Made by a program: the position numbers and the translations under genes. Of a stretch of 64,000 bases of DNA, positions 11,769 through 22,078 are shown in pieces (within the stretch, counting starts at the first letter, position 1; every line of letters starts with the position of its first letter). Source of the stretch: Miscanthus floridulus (Eukaryota > Streptophyta > Magnoliopsida > Poales > Poaceae); assembly GCF_019320115.1 (NCBI RefSeq), contig NC_089591.1, positions 18,454,502-18,518,501 on the forward strand, in the 5' to 3' direction. The notes beneath the pieces are model-generated. The model saw only the letters and a list, made by a program, of their open reading frames with translations, had not been told where the DNA came from and made no database searches.

Positions 11769-12741
11769 CGCATTATTAAGCCTATGATGTGGCTCCCTAG
11801 AAGATGTAGGGACAGGATCAGTAGGGATGTGTTGGGTGCAAAGAGCAGGGTTGATTCCCTTAAGGTCCTAGAGTGAGTAGCCAAAAGGAAAATGATACTT
11901 TTCTAGGATAGTTATCAAGCGTAGGGATTCTTCCTGAGAAAGTTTATCACTTATGATCACAAGAGAATCTTGATCATTATTAAGAAAAGCACATTTAAGA
12001 CCAGAAGGCAGGGTTTAAGCTTAATGGTGGGCTTAGGTGGTTCTAACAAATCATCCAAGGGTTCAGACTCCATAGGATTTTCTTCTTCCTCCTCGATGAA
12101 GAACTTGGCATCATCTCTAAGGTTGGGTTCGATCAAGTCATCAAGAGATGCAACCTTAACATCTACCATTGGATCTTCTTTAGGAATTGGCTCACTCTTA
12201 GCATTTAGAGAATGAGTAATGGGTATAGAAAGTTTAAAGTTTTTCTCAAGTCTTATATTCAACTTCCCCATTTGTCCTTCTTGGATAAGTCTTTCGATTG
12301 GTTGTCCTATCAACAGGTCGAACTCCATAATATCAAAGATATAGAAGCTAAGATGAACCTTAGTTCCTTTTACCTAGACAGGGAGGACATACAGAATTCC
12401 CAAACTTGGGAGAATGCGTCCTGAAAGACTTTTTAATAACTTTGTTGTTGGGGTTAATGGCATGTGTTTCAATAAATCATGAGCAAAAGATGCGGACATG
12501 ATGTTAACCCACAACTGGATTATAAAGAGCATCGAAAGGAGCTTTGTTAATTTGGCAATGAATAGATATAGAAGGTGAATCTAAACAAATCACATCCAAG
12601 GAAAGCTTTGATTCTTCTAACCATTCATTGCTTATAATAGACACTAGCTCTTTCGTGGTCTTTTTAAGGAAAGCTTCCTTAGAAGGGTCTAAAGGTTCTT
12701 CATGAAATGATGATTTCCTAGACTTCTGGTGTCTCCTCATG
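11769..12741 (-). pseudogene. aspartic protease region of Athila gag-pol
   Basis: The frame at 12504-12740 ends in a segment with INKAPFDALYNPVVG, the position of the protease active-site Asp (FDAL) in this lineage. The frame 11957-12328 continues with FDLLIGQPIERLI, then an acidic linker (FIEEEEENPMESEPLDDLLEP) leading to RT. Stops and frame changes separate the parts. The upstream portion of the same frame resumes at 16027, beyond the nested element at 12747-16021. The protease would have cut the polyprotein; this copy is broken. Confidence 0.75.
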
Positions 12742-12746
12742 GTATG

Positions 12747-13150
12747 TGTCGATGAAATATGGTCGACAGTCCACCGAGGGGGTGCCTGTGGTGGTAGATT
12801 ATCGGTAGACGGTGCGTGTAATCAGGAACCAGATGGTTACAGAGGCACAAGACACAAGATTTATATAGGTTCGGCCGCCATGTTGGTGTAATACCTACGT
12901 CCTGTGTCTCATTATTCTATATTGATTGAGGTGAGATCTGTTATGATCTGTATAATCTAGATGATCTATCCTCTAGGGGGACCCTTGCCCCTCCTTATAT
13001 ACTCCGAAGGGACAAGGTTACAAGTAAAGTATCCAATTTGGTACAATTACAATATAGCGTGCTCTGCACGCTTTATCTTGTGGGCTAGGCCACCTTCGGT
13101 GGTGCGGCCCATGTATACCCATGAGGGTATAGGGGGTCTATTCCCCTACA
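12747..13150 (-). repeat. 3' LTR of the non-autonomous element
   Basis: On the minus strand it starts TGTAGGGGAATAGACC at 13150 and ends at 12747 in ...CATCGACA. It is near-identical to 15614-16021. The purine-biased CTCAGGGACTAGC directly upstream on the minus strand (13151-13163) is the likely polypurine tract. Confidence 0.85.
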
Positions 13151-13612
13151 GCTAGTCCCTGAGCGTCTTGTATCCTTCGAGTAGTGCCATCTTGAGCTTG
13201 CTAGAAGGATGTAAGGGGCTCAAGATAAAATTTGAAAAATATTTCCCTCGAAGTGTGCCCACTTTGACTCTGAGTCGAGAAGAGACACTGTCGTCCTTGT
13301 AGAATCAGAGGCATTTGATCCATTAGATCAAGCACATTCACCACAAGGTGAAGTGTGCCCACTTAGTCCCTGAGCCTGGTAGTAGGTGATGTAGGCACGT
13401 GGTGCCAGGGTCTAAAAAGAATTCCTAGTTAAGTTAAGAATCCAATCATTGTACAGGCGATACGAGATGCACCAGTAGGTGCATTGTACCGATATAGTCC
13501 CCGGGCTTGCTGGAAGGCGAGGTATGAGCCTCATAGCAAGGTCTAAACGAGAAAGAATATCCCAACTGTATGCGAGTCGCTAGTCGCATGTAGTTGAGAC
13601 GCAAAGTCTTCG

Positions 13613-13900
13613 AGCTATGGTCGGAGAGTGGTCGAGGCAGTCCCCGAGTACAGGTCAAGGGGCAAGCGGCGAAGTCCCTAAGCTGTGGTCGGAGAGTTAT
13701 CGAGGCAGTCCCCGAGCATAGGTTGAGGGGCGAGTGGCGAAGTTCTTGAGCTGTGGTCGGAGGGTCGTCAAGGCAGTCCCCGAGCACAGGTTGAGGGGCG
13801 AGGGGCGAAGTCCTCAAGCTGTGGTCGGAGGGTCGTCAAGGCAGTCCCCGAGCATAGGTTGAGGGGCGAGCAGTGAAGTCCCCGAGCATAGCTCGAGATC
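13613..13900. repeat. 68-bp minisatellite (about four units)
   Basis: Four consecutive imperfect units of 68 bp each contain 'tggtcggag', 'aggcagtccccgagcata' and 'ggttgaggggcgag'. They lie in the interior of the non-autonomous LTR element and give rise to spurious open frames on the minus strand. Confidence 0.85.
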
Positions 13901-15594
13901 ACTGCAATATAAATATATAGAATGGCAGTATATGATGTACAAACTAATATTTTAAGGAGAAAAATCAACAGTGAAGAAATAGCATATGACGCTCAGCAGT
14001 CATTTGCAAATGAGCATGATGTGATAAAGTAGTTGGTGCTTTGTAAACATTAGTGTTAATATGAAGTTTGTGTTTATGCTTAATATAAACCGCTTCGACC
14101 AGTTAGTATGAAGCTGAGTCTCCAGCCCTAGCTAGCCCGTGAACCATAACGCGGGGCGTGGAGCCTGTGCACGTGTAGGAAGAATAAAGCATCGCTAAGG
14201 AGCCACTGCCGACCACCCATAACATAGAGGGCAGACACTCGTGCACGTGTAGGGAGGAGCCAAGACAGGGCCATTTCTAGAGACATCGATTGTCAACATG
14301 ACTGGTCGAGGATTTGCATTAAGTATAGCTGTATGTTATCTTTAAGATGGTATACATGGACAAGCGTTATTTGAAGAATAATCATGATGAGGATGTTGTG
14401 GAGAAATGTCATAATGAAAATTGTGTTAAATATAAATATTAGAAGTGTACTTATCTTTGGATAGAAATCTAGTCAAAGGCGATAAAGTTGTCTGATCCTC
14501 ATACTTTTCGGCCTGTTGTGACGGTGGTCGCGGTTGTCATAGCGCCGTTCTTTGTGGCAATCATCATTGCGGCGTGGTCTGGTGGTCGAGGTGGTCGGAG
14601 CTTGGCGGAGCCGCTCAGGGACGTGGTCTGGTGGTCGAGGTGGTCAGAGCTCGGTGGGGCCGCTCGGGACGTGGTTGATGTGGTCTGGGTGGTCGGCTCG
14701 ACATGGCTCACTTGTGGCTCAGCATGGCCCGCTCAGTGGCTCGATGCGGCTCGCTTCTGCATTGTCGTGGCCCACTAGATGGCTTGAATAGCTTGATGTG
14801 GCTCGCTTGTGGCTCGGCGTGGCTTGCTCAGCGGCTCGCTCCATGGCTCGCTTAGCGGCTCGTGTGGCTCCCTTGCTGCCTAACTATGGCTCGGCCGACT
14901 TGGCGATAGACACACCTGGTCAGGGTTCTAATGATGTCATGATGACTGCGCCTCCTACCAAAAGTAGTAGTAATCACATAGATATGGATATACCCAACGT
15001 ATATGTATATACATTCCATAGAAAAGTTCATTGAAAAAGGGAACGTGACTTAGCTTCTTCCATATTGGCGGACATAGCCCACGCATGTACTCCACCGTCT
15101 TCTTGCATGTACACATGCATACAAGTTTGATCATGCATGTTGATCTCTTCCCTTTACTCGTGTACTCCATGGCCGATTGGATCTTGTATGTGCTAGATTA
15201 CTTGCTTGCTAGCTCACACTGTATATGCTGCATGTAACTACACTGCTTGCATGTTGATGTACAGACCTATGCACAACCAATCTAGCGTGATGACATAGCA
15301 TTGCTGCAGCGAGTTCGCTGGACTCCTCCTTGCTCACTTAGCAACAAGCATTAGCTTTCCGATGCCACCATGATGATAGCTCGCAAGGCCAAGTTAGATG
15401 TGATGTATCATTATTATCGAAGAATTTACGTCATTGCCAAAAACAAGATCGCCACAGATGATGTTGTACCTGTCAAGAGTGTTCGTCATTGTTGTAGATA
15501 GATTACGCCATCGTCGCTTGGCTCCGATCAATGAAAAGAAATATACACCATCTAGTTCACCAGAAGATCAGCACGCACAACCCCTAAAAGGGGA

Positions 15595-15612
15595 CCCCTA
15601 CCTAGCGCGCCA
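15595..15612 (-). promoter_or_regulatory. candidate primer-binding site of the non-autonomous element
   Basis: The minus strand reads TGGCGCGCTAGGTAGGGG one base after the 5' LTR (15614-16021). TGG at the start fits pairing to a tRNA CCA end. The tRNA is not identified. Confidence 0.55.
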
Positions 15613-15613
15613 C

Positions 15614-16021
15614 TATCGACGAAATATGGTCGGCAGTCTACCGAGAGGGGTGCCTGTGGTGGTAGATTATCGGTAGACGATGCATGTAATCAGGAACCAG
15701 ATGGTTACAGAGGCACAAGACACAAGATTTATACAGGTTCGGCCGCCAGTGTTGGTGTAATACCTACTGTCCTGTGTCTCATTATTCTGTATTGATTGAG
15801 GTGAGATCTGTTATGATCTATATAATCTAGATGATCTATCCTCTAGGGGGACCCTTGCCCCTCCTTATATACTCCGAAGGGACTAAGGTTACAAGTAAAG
15901 TATCCAATTGGTACAATTACAATATAGCGTGCTCCGCATGCTTCATCTTGCGGGCTGGGCCACCTCCGATGGTGCTGGCCCATGTATACCCATGAGGGTA
16001 TAGGGGGTCTATTCCCTTATA
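15614..16021 (-). repeat. 5' LTR of the non-autonomous element
   Basis: This is the partner of 12747-13150. Its ends are mutated (TA instead of TG at 15614, TATA instead of TACA at 16021 on the plus strand), both by transitions. The TSD GTATG follows at 16022. Confidence 0.85.
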
Positions 16022-16026
16022 GTATG

Positions 16027-16861
16027 GTAATTTAAGGTGTTTCCATATTCATCAAAAAGTTCATCGTCAAATTCAAGCATGAAATCCGAAATTGGAGTTT
16101 CCTCCTTTTTCTGATGGTTCAGGGGTCTAGGACAGCTGAAGTTGGTGATGCGGACTGGTAAGGATTTGGGTTTAGCTATTTAGGATTCCTCCTCTAGCAG
16201 CTTCTTTTCTACTTCTTTAGGGGTGTTCTCTAAGATTTTAGTTAGAATGCTTCTCCCTGAATTTGGGATTTGGGGAGACTTGCAAGAACGAACCTCCTGA
16301 GGCAGTATTAAGACTGCTTTGAGGTTTTCCTATCAAGACCCACATAAAAGTGTTGAAGAAGAATGGGGTCTTGAATGGCAAGGTCAGGGCCAGTATTAAT
16401 GAGAGTATTAAAATGTTCCCAAGCCATGCCTAGAGATTCTTTTTCTTCTTGTTTAAAAGATAGAACCTCTAAACGAAGGCTAACTACCCTAGAGATAGGA
16501 AAGAATTGCAAGCAAAAGCTAGAGCACAAGACTTCCCAATCTCCTTGTCCAATCCTAATGGTGAGATTATACCCACTGTTTAGTTTTTCCCATCAAAGAA
16601 AAGGGGAAAAGCTTCCATCATAGGGTTTCATCTGACATGCCTATAATGCACAAACATGCACAGGTCTGCTCAAACTCATTTAGGTGGGAACAGGGGTTTT
16701 TATCATCTTCACCCAAAAAGGATTGATCCTAAACCATGTTAATTAAATGTGGGCGCAGTTCATAGCCAAGGTGTTAGGATAGGCTTTGAAGACTCTTGTG
16801 GCTATAGGCGTGCGCTTGTGGGTGCACCATATTGGTAGATAGGGGTGGATTCTAGATCCAT
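16027..16861 (-). pseudogene. gag of the Athila element
   Basis: An ATG at 16861 opens a frame with stops near residues 20 and 34. Downstream come the gag core residues around LSFKQEEKESLGMAWEHF, NTLINTGPDLAIQDPILLQ and HFYVGLDRKTSK (16310-16480). This block is typical of Athila-class gag, the capsid protein that packages element RNA. The 3' part is acidic (EFDDELFDEYGN near 16040-16080) and is interrupted at 16027 by the nested element; it continues at 12741. No zinc knuckle is visible in the preserved part. It is non-functional. Confidence 0.8.
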
Positions 16862-16937
16862 GGTAAAAAGAAAAGATACAACATAAAAGAATAATGATAC
16901 AAGGATAAGCCAGGCTTGAACTTAACTCAGCAACCGT

Positions 16938-16956
16938 TTCCCAGCAATGGCTGCTA
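16938..16956 (-). promoter_or_regulatory. decayed primer-binding site (tRNA-Asp-like)
   Basis: The minus strand reads TAGCAGCCATTGCTGGGAA a few bases after the 5' LTR. This resembles the TGGCGCCGTTGCCGGGGA site, complementary to plant tRNA-Asp, used by Athila elements. Most differences are G-to-A or C-to-T. Confidence 0.6.
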
Positions 16957-16964
16957 GAAATGCT

Positions 16965-17852
16965 TGTTCGTATAAATTAATACACACAGAATAATCCACA
17001 AGCACACGGATATTATACCGATGTAGCACTTCACCGGGAGTACCTAGTTTTATATCAAACTCGAGGAAACGTGTGTGAGAATAACCAAATCTAACTTAAC
17101 CCAACTTCACAATCAAGGCTAGATAATAGGAGCGTAGAGGAGACTACTAAGGTCTTCTAGTTCTAACTTCGGTAAGCTTAAGAAGAACTTGATTTCACCA
17201 TGATACAAGCCAGTAGAGTGAGCACCGACAGGCTAGCACTCCTCCAAAACTCTTCCCTCTCACTCTATCTCTCTATTTCTAACACAATACTAGATCCTAT
17301 TGAGGACTAATCTTCTCTTGATTACTAGCTCTCATCCTAGTGGAGTATGGATTAGGGTTTCTAGCCCTCAAGCTCTTAGGATCTAACTTGGCATGCCCTA
17401 GAGGGGGTGCAGGCAGGTATGTATAGGCCAGAGTGTCAATCCTGATCCATCAGATCAAACTGACTTGAATAAATGGTGGAGATGCAATCCTTAAGGCGGT
17501 GGAGAACCTGACATAGCAATGAGGGGCTGACATGGGGGCCCCATAGGTCGATTGGCCTATAGGTGGGGCTAGCCAGGCCCCATATGTCAGGGGCATGGGC
17601 TCCGCTTTGGTGGAGAGCCTCTTGGAGTATTCTAGAGTCTTCCCACGCTATTTACGTGGTGGAATTCTATAATTTCCTTTGACAAATAGGTCCTCCTTGG
17701 CAGTTTTTTGATTAAATTCTACTAACAACACAGATTTACCAAAACGCATGGGATTTGTCAGTTTAAACCCCTAAGTCTATGTTGGTGAACCATTTTAGTT
17801 ATTTATGCAAGATATATTGATGGTTTGTGATGAATGTTAACTATCGTCAACA
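16965..17852 (-). repeat. 5' LTR of the Athila element, internally deleted
   Basis: This is the homologue of 657-1888. It lacks about 345 bp corresponding to 866-1213 of the left LTR; the deletion junction falls at 'ggtaagc-ttaag', between short AAGC repeats. It ends ...CGTCAACA at 17852 (TGTTGACG on the minus strand). Confidence 0.85.
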
Positions 17853-18572
17853 ATCCACGAGTAACCGAGTCTAAGCACCATGCTTACACTATGAATATTA
17901 CTTTAACCTAGGAGCTACAAGGATTAAAGTACTCAAAGAGAGTCGCAAATCTAAAGAACAATGTGAACAAGATGCTTACTTGAATTAGAAGTTGATTACC
18001 AGAGAAATCTCAGAAGCAAGCTCAAGAAGAACTTGATTCTGCCAGGGTACAAGCCATAGAGAGAGCACTGATAGGCTAGGACTCCTCCAAAACTCTTCCC
18101 TCTCACTCTATCTCTTTATCTCTAATACAAGACTAAATCCTATAGAGGACTAATCTTTTCTTGATTGTCCAGCGTGGCGATGCTTTGATCCTGGTGGAAA
18201 TATGGATTAGAGTTTCTAGGCCATCAGGCTCTCAGGATCAAACTTTGCCTACCCTAGAGGGGAGGGGTGCAGGCAGGTATATATAGGCTAGAGAATTAAT
18301 CTTGAGCCTTTGGATCAAACCGATTTGAATAAACAACGAAGATGCAATCCTTAAGGTGGTGGAGAACCGACATTGCAATGAGGGGCTACCAGGTGGACCC
18401 CACAGGCTGACCGGCTTGCAGGTGGGGCTGGCTAGCCTCACTTGTCAGTGGCTCAGGGCTCCGCTTTAGTGATTTTCCTTCTAGAATCTTCTAGACTCTT
18501 CCCACATTTACGCGACGAAATTCCATGATTTGCTTTGACGAAGAGGTCCTCCTTGTCGGTTTTCTGATTAAT
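17853..18572 (-). repeat. third, truncated Athila LTR copy
   Basis: It matches the left LTR from about 1048 to 1755, including the segment missing from 16965-17852. It starts mid-LTR next to the intact LTR end at 17852 and stops at a 'tctgattaa' near 18572. A TATATATA box lies near 18276-18283 on the minus strand. It may be an older LTR into which the main element inserted, or a remnant of tandem LTR recombination. Confidence 0.75.
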
Positions 18573-18913
18573 CCTATGTCTTTCGTGGATTGTATTATGA
18601 GATGAGATATCAACACGAGGGGGGTCCCTACCTGCCTTATATAGCATGGGGGGTAAGGTTATAGGTCGGTTGAGTCTATCCTGATTCATTGAATCTAACC
18701 CTGATTGGTTTACATGATAAGTTTTATAGAGATTGCAGGTATCTTAGCATATCCGAGCAGGTTTTCATTTGTCATCAAGGATCTTCACGTAGCCTTGCTG
18801 ACTGCACACCGACCTATGTCATGCTCCGCATGGCGTAGTCTAGTGGGTTGGGCCTCCCTCTAGTGGCTCGGCCCAAGTATAGCCCTGAGGGTATATGGGG
18901 TTATACCCCCACA
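18573..18913 (-). repeat. gypsy LTR fragment related to the 12.7/15.6-kb LTRs
   Basis: The right end (about 18815-18913) follows the same plan as the LTR at 15614-16021: 'gctccgcatg', 'gggctgggcc'-like, 'ggcccaagtata', 'ctgagggtata', ending 'cccccaca'. The left end is truncated at the Athila LTR copy. It is not a close copy, so it is a different family member. Confidence 0.55.
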
Positions 18914-19250
18914 ACCAACCCCCTATGACTCCTCGAACCATGTCTCCCCTATGGCTATGATAGAGCATGTTGGTTAACTAATTTTCATTGCACCAATTCG
19001 TTGAAGTTTCCTCTTGCTCTTGAGCCATCTTTCTCTCTCAAGTTTTCAAGTGATTGTCTTCCTCGAGTTCATCAAAGGAAAATATCAAATTTGGCATCTT
19101 CTGGTTTCCCTTTGCCAAGCCTGACTCAATCCCTCATGATTCGCCTAAGAATGTCTGTGGAGGTTTCCAAACCCATAACATTGGTATGTTGTGTCAGCCA
19201 TGACCCATAAAAACAACCAACTCGGATGCTAACTGCTAACGTTAATCCTT
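18914..19250. other. short non-coding stretch between two elements
   Basis: The first bases resemble the interior next to the LTR at 13150 (an 'ccc-ctatgactcctcgaa' stretch against 'gtccctgagcgtc'). This is probably a remnant of the internal region of the LTR fragment at 18573. The exact join to the Athila-like sequence that follows cannot be placed by eye. No gene is seen. Confidence 0.35.
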
Positions 19251-22078
19251 TGCTTCCAAGTTGTGTTTGTTCTCTCTTGTTGTAGGTATCATGACATGTA
19301 CTCAAGAAGGTGTCTAAGAAGGCGCAACAAGTAGCAAGTGGAAGTTCATCAAGATATATGAAAAGTATCTCATAACGCTCACAAAGGGAGCTTCATCTTA
19401 TGACACCGAGGTATGATGCTTGAACCCAACCATGGCCATTGCAATTGAAGGTTCTACCATATGCACTCTCCCACATGTGTCATTACCTGAACCTCTACAC
19501 TTATAGGTATGGATAATGATTTTGGTAATGGATTGAGAATCTTTCTAGCATGCTAAAACTAGACAACTTAATTGTGAATATCCCCAATCCATTAGCATTC
19601 ATAATCCTACCTTGTGTCTCATTCTTTGTTGGGTGATCATAATTTATGCCTAGAGCTATCGTGAGAACCTTAAAATGATGAACTAATGATGCTCTATGCT
19701 TTACCAAAAAGAATCTATGCTTTGCCTATGGCTTGCATGATAACTCTATGACAAAGTGTCTTCCATTAAATAGGCTCTTTTGAGTACTCTTTCCTTGTCA
19801 ACCTAGAGTTTCATATTCCTTGCGCTTGCAAATGATGCCTTGATGCCCTATGTACCTACACCTAGAATATTCATGACTCAAGAACACTTTATCCACACAT
19901 GCTTACAATGGATGAAACCTGTCTTTGATTATGCTTCTCCATGGTTATACAACCAAACTCCCACTCCCATGTGAGAGGGAATTGGATGTATAAATCATGG
20001 AGACTAAGAAGGTGGGAAGGTGGAGAAGTGTTTTAGGTGTAGGTAGAGTTGCAGTAAGAACCTTGCACAAATCAAACAGCAACACAAGGGCATTGAAAAA
20101 AGGCAAGCTTGAGGGAGGAGCCCCTCTCTCACTAAGGTAAGTATTCTTATACCTTCACTTTTATTTTATTACATCTAAAGAAAAATGTGAATAGATGAAT
20201 AGAAAACCTCCTAATCACATGCTTCTAGAATGTCTCATCCTACTTATCTTATCACCCATGTCATAAGAATGAACAAGGCACGTAACATCAACCTAATCCT
20301 TTTCAATGTGCCTAAGGCTAGAGGAAAATGAAAATTTGGTTCTACTGGTGTCTTTCCACCAGTAGAACCCATGCACTTGATCTATGTCGTGTCTTTGTGA
20401 CTAGAACACATGTAGAGCGAAGTGTGGTGGTCAACCACCAAAGGAAGTTCTAAACCTACGGTAGTGATCCACACTTAAAATGGTGCTGTCATGAAAATTT
20501 TGAGCCTGTTTGGCCACAAAAGGGCGTCGGTCGACGTCCAAAAGTGGCCAATTGAGCTCAATTTTGGTGTACACATAAAGGACAGCTGAGGGAACAACAT
20601 GCCATGCTATGTTTTCTAAAAGGTCACCAAAGGTATGTTGGTCGACGTCCAAAGAGGGCAAAATAGAAAATAGAAAACACAGGAAGACGTCCCTCAAAGA
20701 AGAGACGCACCAAGGCAGGCCAGGTGCCTCTAGGTGGGGTCGGCTGACCCCACCATGGTTCGCCACCTCTATTGCTGATGCTTCACTTCAAAACTGCTGA
20801 TTTGACACCTCCTCTCCTCTTCTTCGTACATGAGTGATACTTTGACATGCTCTTATGCAATTTAAAATGAACCAAAACCACACTTGGATTAAAATTTTGA
20901 AAAGTGACATGTTTATGATATTTTTGAGATAGAAGCTTGCATGATGTTTGTTCCATATACATATACTTATGCTCATGGGAAAATATCTTGATAGCAAAAT
21001 CATATTGACTAAGTTGTTGAGAAGTGTAATATAGTTCTGGCTTAAAAAACCCTACCTTTTCTATTCAAAGTGCTTGAAGATCTTGTTTTTGATAAAAAAA
21101 AATATCATAAAATCATAGTGTCACATACTCCTCAATGGTGAGAAATTCCTACCAAAGCCATATGTTAATCTTACATGTTTAAAACCTTTAACATATGCTA
21201 CTTGTACTTGTGTTGAGTTTGGTCAAACCTTGTTGACCCTTGTTGAGAATTTTGTCATGATCCCAAAGATTAATATCATGTACACGCCATGTGTACATGC
21301 TACTTCTACACTAGAAGTATGCAAAAACATGCTTTTATTTCCATCAAATAAATACTCCAAGGTTTTATAGTGTGATCTATCTCTAAAGTTCTTGTAAAAA
21401 AAGAGAGAGACATAGACTATGCAAAAAAGAGAAAAACAAAGAATGAAATTAAGAAAAAAAGATGAATGAGAAACATAAAGCTCATGCATTGAAAAAAATG
21501 AAAAGATAGCCATATCTCAAAATAATCATAAGTTAGAGAGAGATCAAACTTGCTAAGGAGTTCAATAAAGTTTATCATCATGTTCCACACACATGCACAT
21601 CTTGATCTAGGATTATGACACTTTTCTCCTTGGATCCTTGTTTTGATTTTACAACATTACGCATTGCAAGTATGCTATCTTGTTTATCCCTACCTGAGCT
21701 CCACATAAACCATTTAGAAGTAGGATGAAACAAAAGAAGGCAAAACAATGATATGCCTTGGTAAGGAATCATACACCATTGAGCGACATGAGAGTACCAA
21801 TTGAGGAGTATAAGTGAACTATGCATTTTCTTGTGAAAACTTTGAAAAACTCCAAGATACTAAGATGTGAATTTGGGAAAATGACTTTGCTTCAAGAACT
21901 GTTCCACTTTTCAACTGCTCAAGGATACATGTTAGCTAGTGCCTCATATCCCACCTGTTTAAGGAATGTTTTGGAATGACTTTCATGCTAGCTATATATC
22001 TTAAGGTGTTATGCTCATGTTTACATTTATCCTTAACCTTTACTCGAGGACGACCAAAGACCAAAGTGTGGGGGATCT
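19251..22078 (+). mobile_element. 3' internal region of a second Athila-like element
   Basis: This plus-strand, largely non-coding tail leads into a polypurine tract and LTR at 22079. Parts at 21200-21290 and 21590-21790 are inverted homologues of 2750-2840 and 2130-2350 in the first Athila element. A palindromic tggggtcggctgacccca at about 20729-20746 resembles the LTR U3 block at 1594-1615. The 5' part of this element (5' LTR, gag, pol) is missing from the window; it is truncated upstream. No intact ORF. Confidence 0.65.
22062..22078 (+). promoter_or_regulatory. polypurine tract of the second Athila-like element
   Basis: AAAGTGTGGGGGATCT lies immediately before the TGTTGACGATG LTR start and matches the tract at 1889-1902 in inverted orientation. 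Confidence 0.8.

Larger units (their letters stand above)
12747..16021 (-). mobile_element. non-autonomous LTR retrotransposon in Athila gag-pro
   Basis: LTRs at 12747-13150 and 15614-16021 (404 and 408 bp) bracket 2.46 kb without gag or pol. The element is flanked by an exact GTATG duplication (12742-12746, 16022-16026). The minus-strand orientation follows from the primer-site-like TGGCGCGCTAGGTAGGGG at 15595-15612, next to the right LTR. By my count the LTRs differ at about 24 positions, mostly transitions. The interior holds a 68-bp minisatellite and GC-rich stretches with repeated 'ggtggtcg' and 'gctcgcttgtggctcg' motifs (about 14560-14880). It must have been mobilised in trans by a gypsy-type element. 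Confidence 0.85.
657..17852 (-). mobile_element. Athila-lineage Ty3/gypsy element, with two nested insertions
   Basis: The two long terminal repeats (left 657-1888, right 16965-17852) bracket gag, protease, RT, RNase H and integrase remnants that all read on the minus strand in Ty3/gypsy order. The RT has the Athila-like run around FPLPFIDEMLERLA. The polypurine tract beside the left LTR is the G-rich AGTGTGGGGGAG type known from Athila elements. A decayed tRNA-Asp-like primer site lies at 16938-16956. Removing the solo LTR (5362-9959) and the non-autonomous element (12747-16021) leaves about 9.3 kb including the LTRs. I found no convincing target-site duplication for the whole element, because its right flank is another LTR fragment. 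It is non-functional. Confidence 0.85.

Noticed and set aside
13446..13968. Direct repeats that could suggest a CRISPR-like array
   Set aside because: Units are contiguous 68-bp minisatellite copies with no unique spacers, in a plant retroelement.
14488..14791. Val/Trp/Gly-rich overlapping frames
   Set aside because: They arise from imperfect 'ggtggtcg' repeats in the non-autonomous LTR element; both strands are open.
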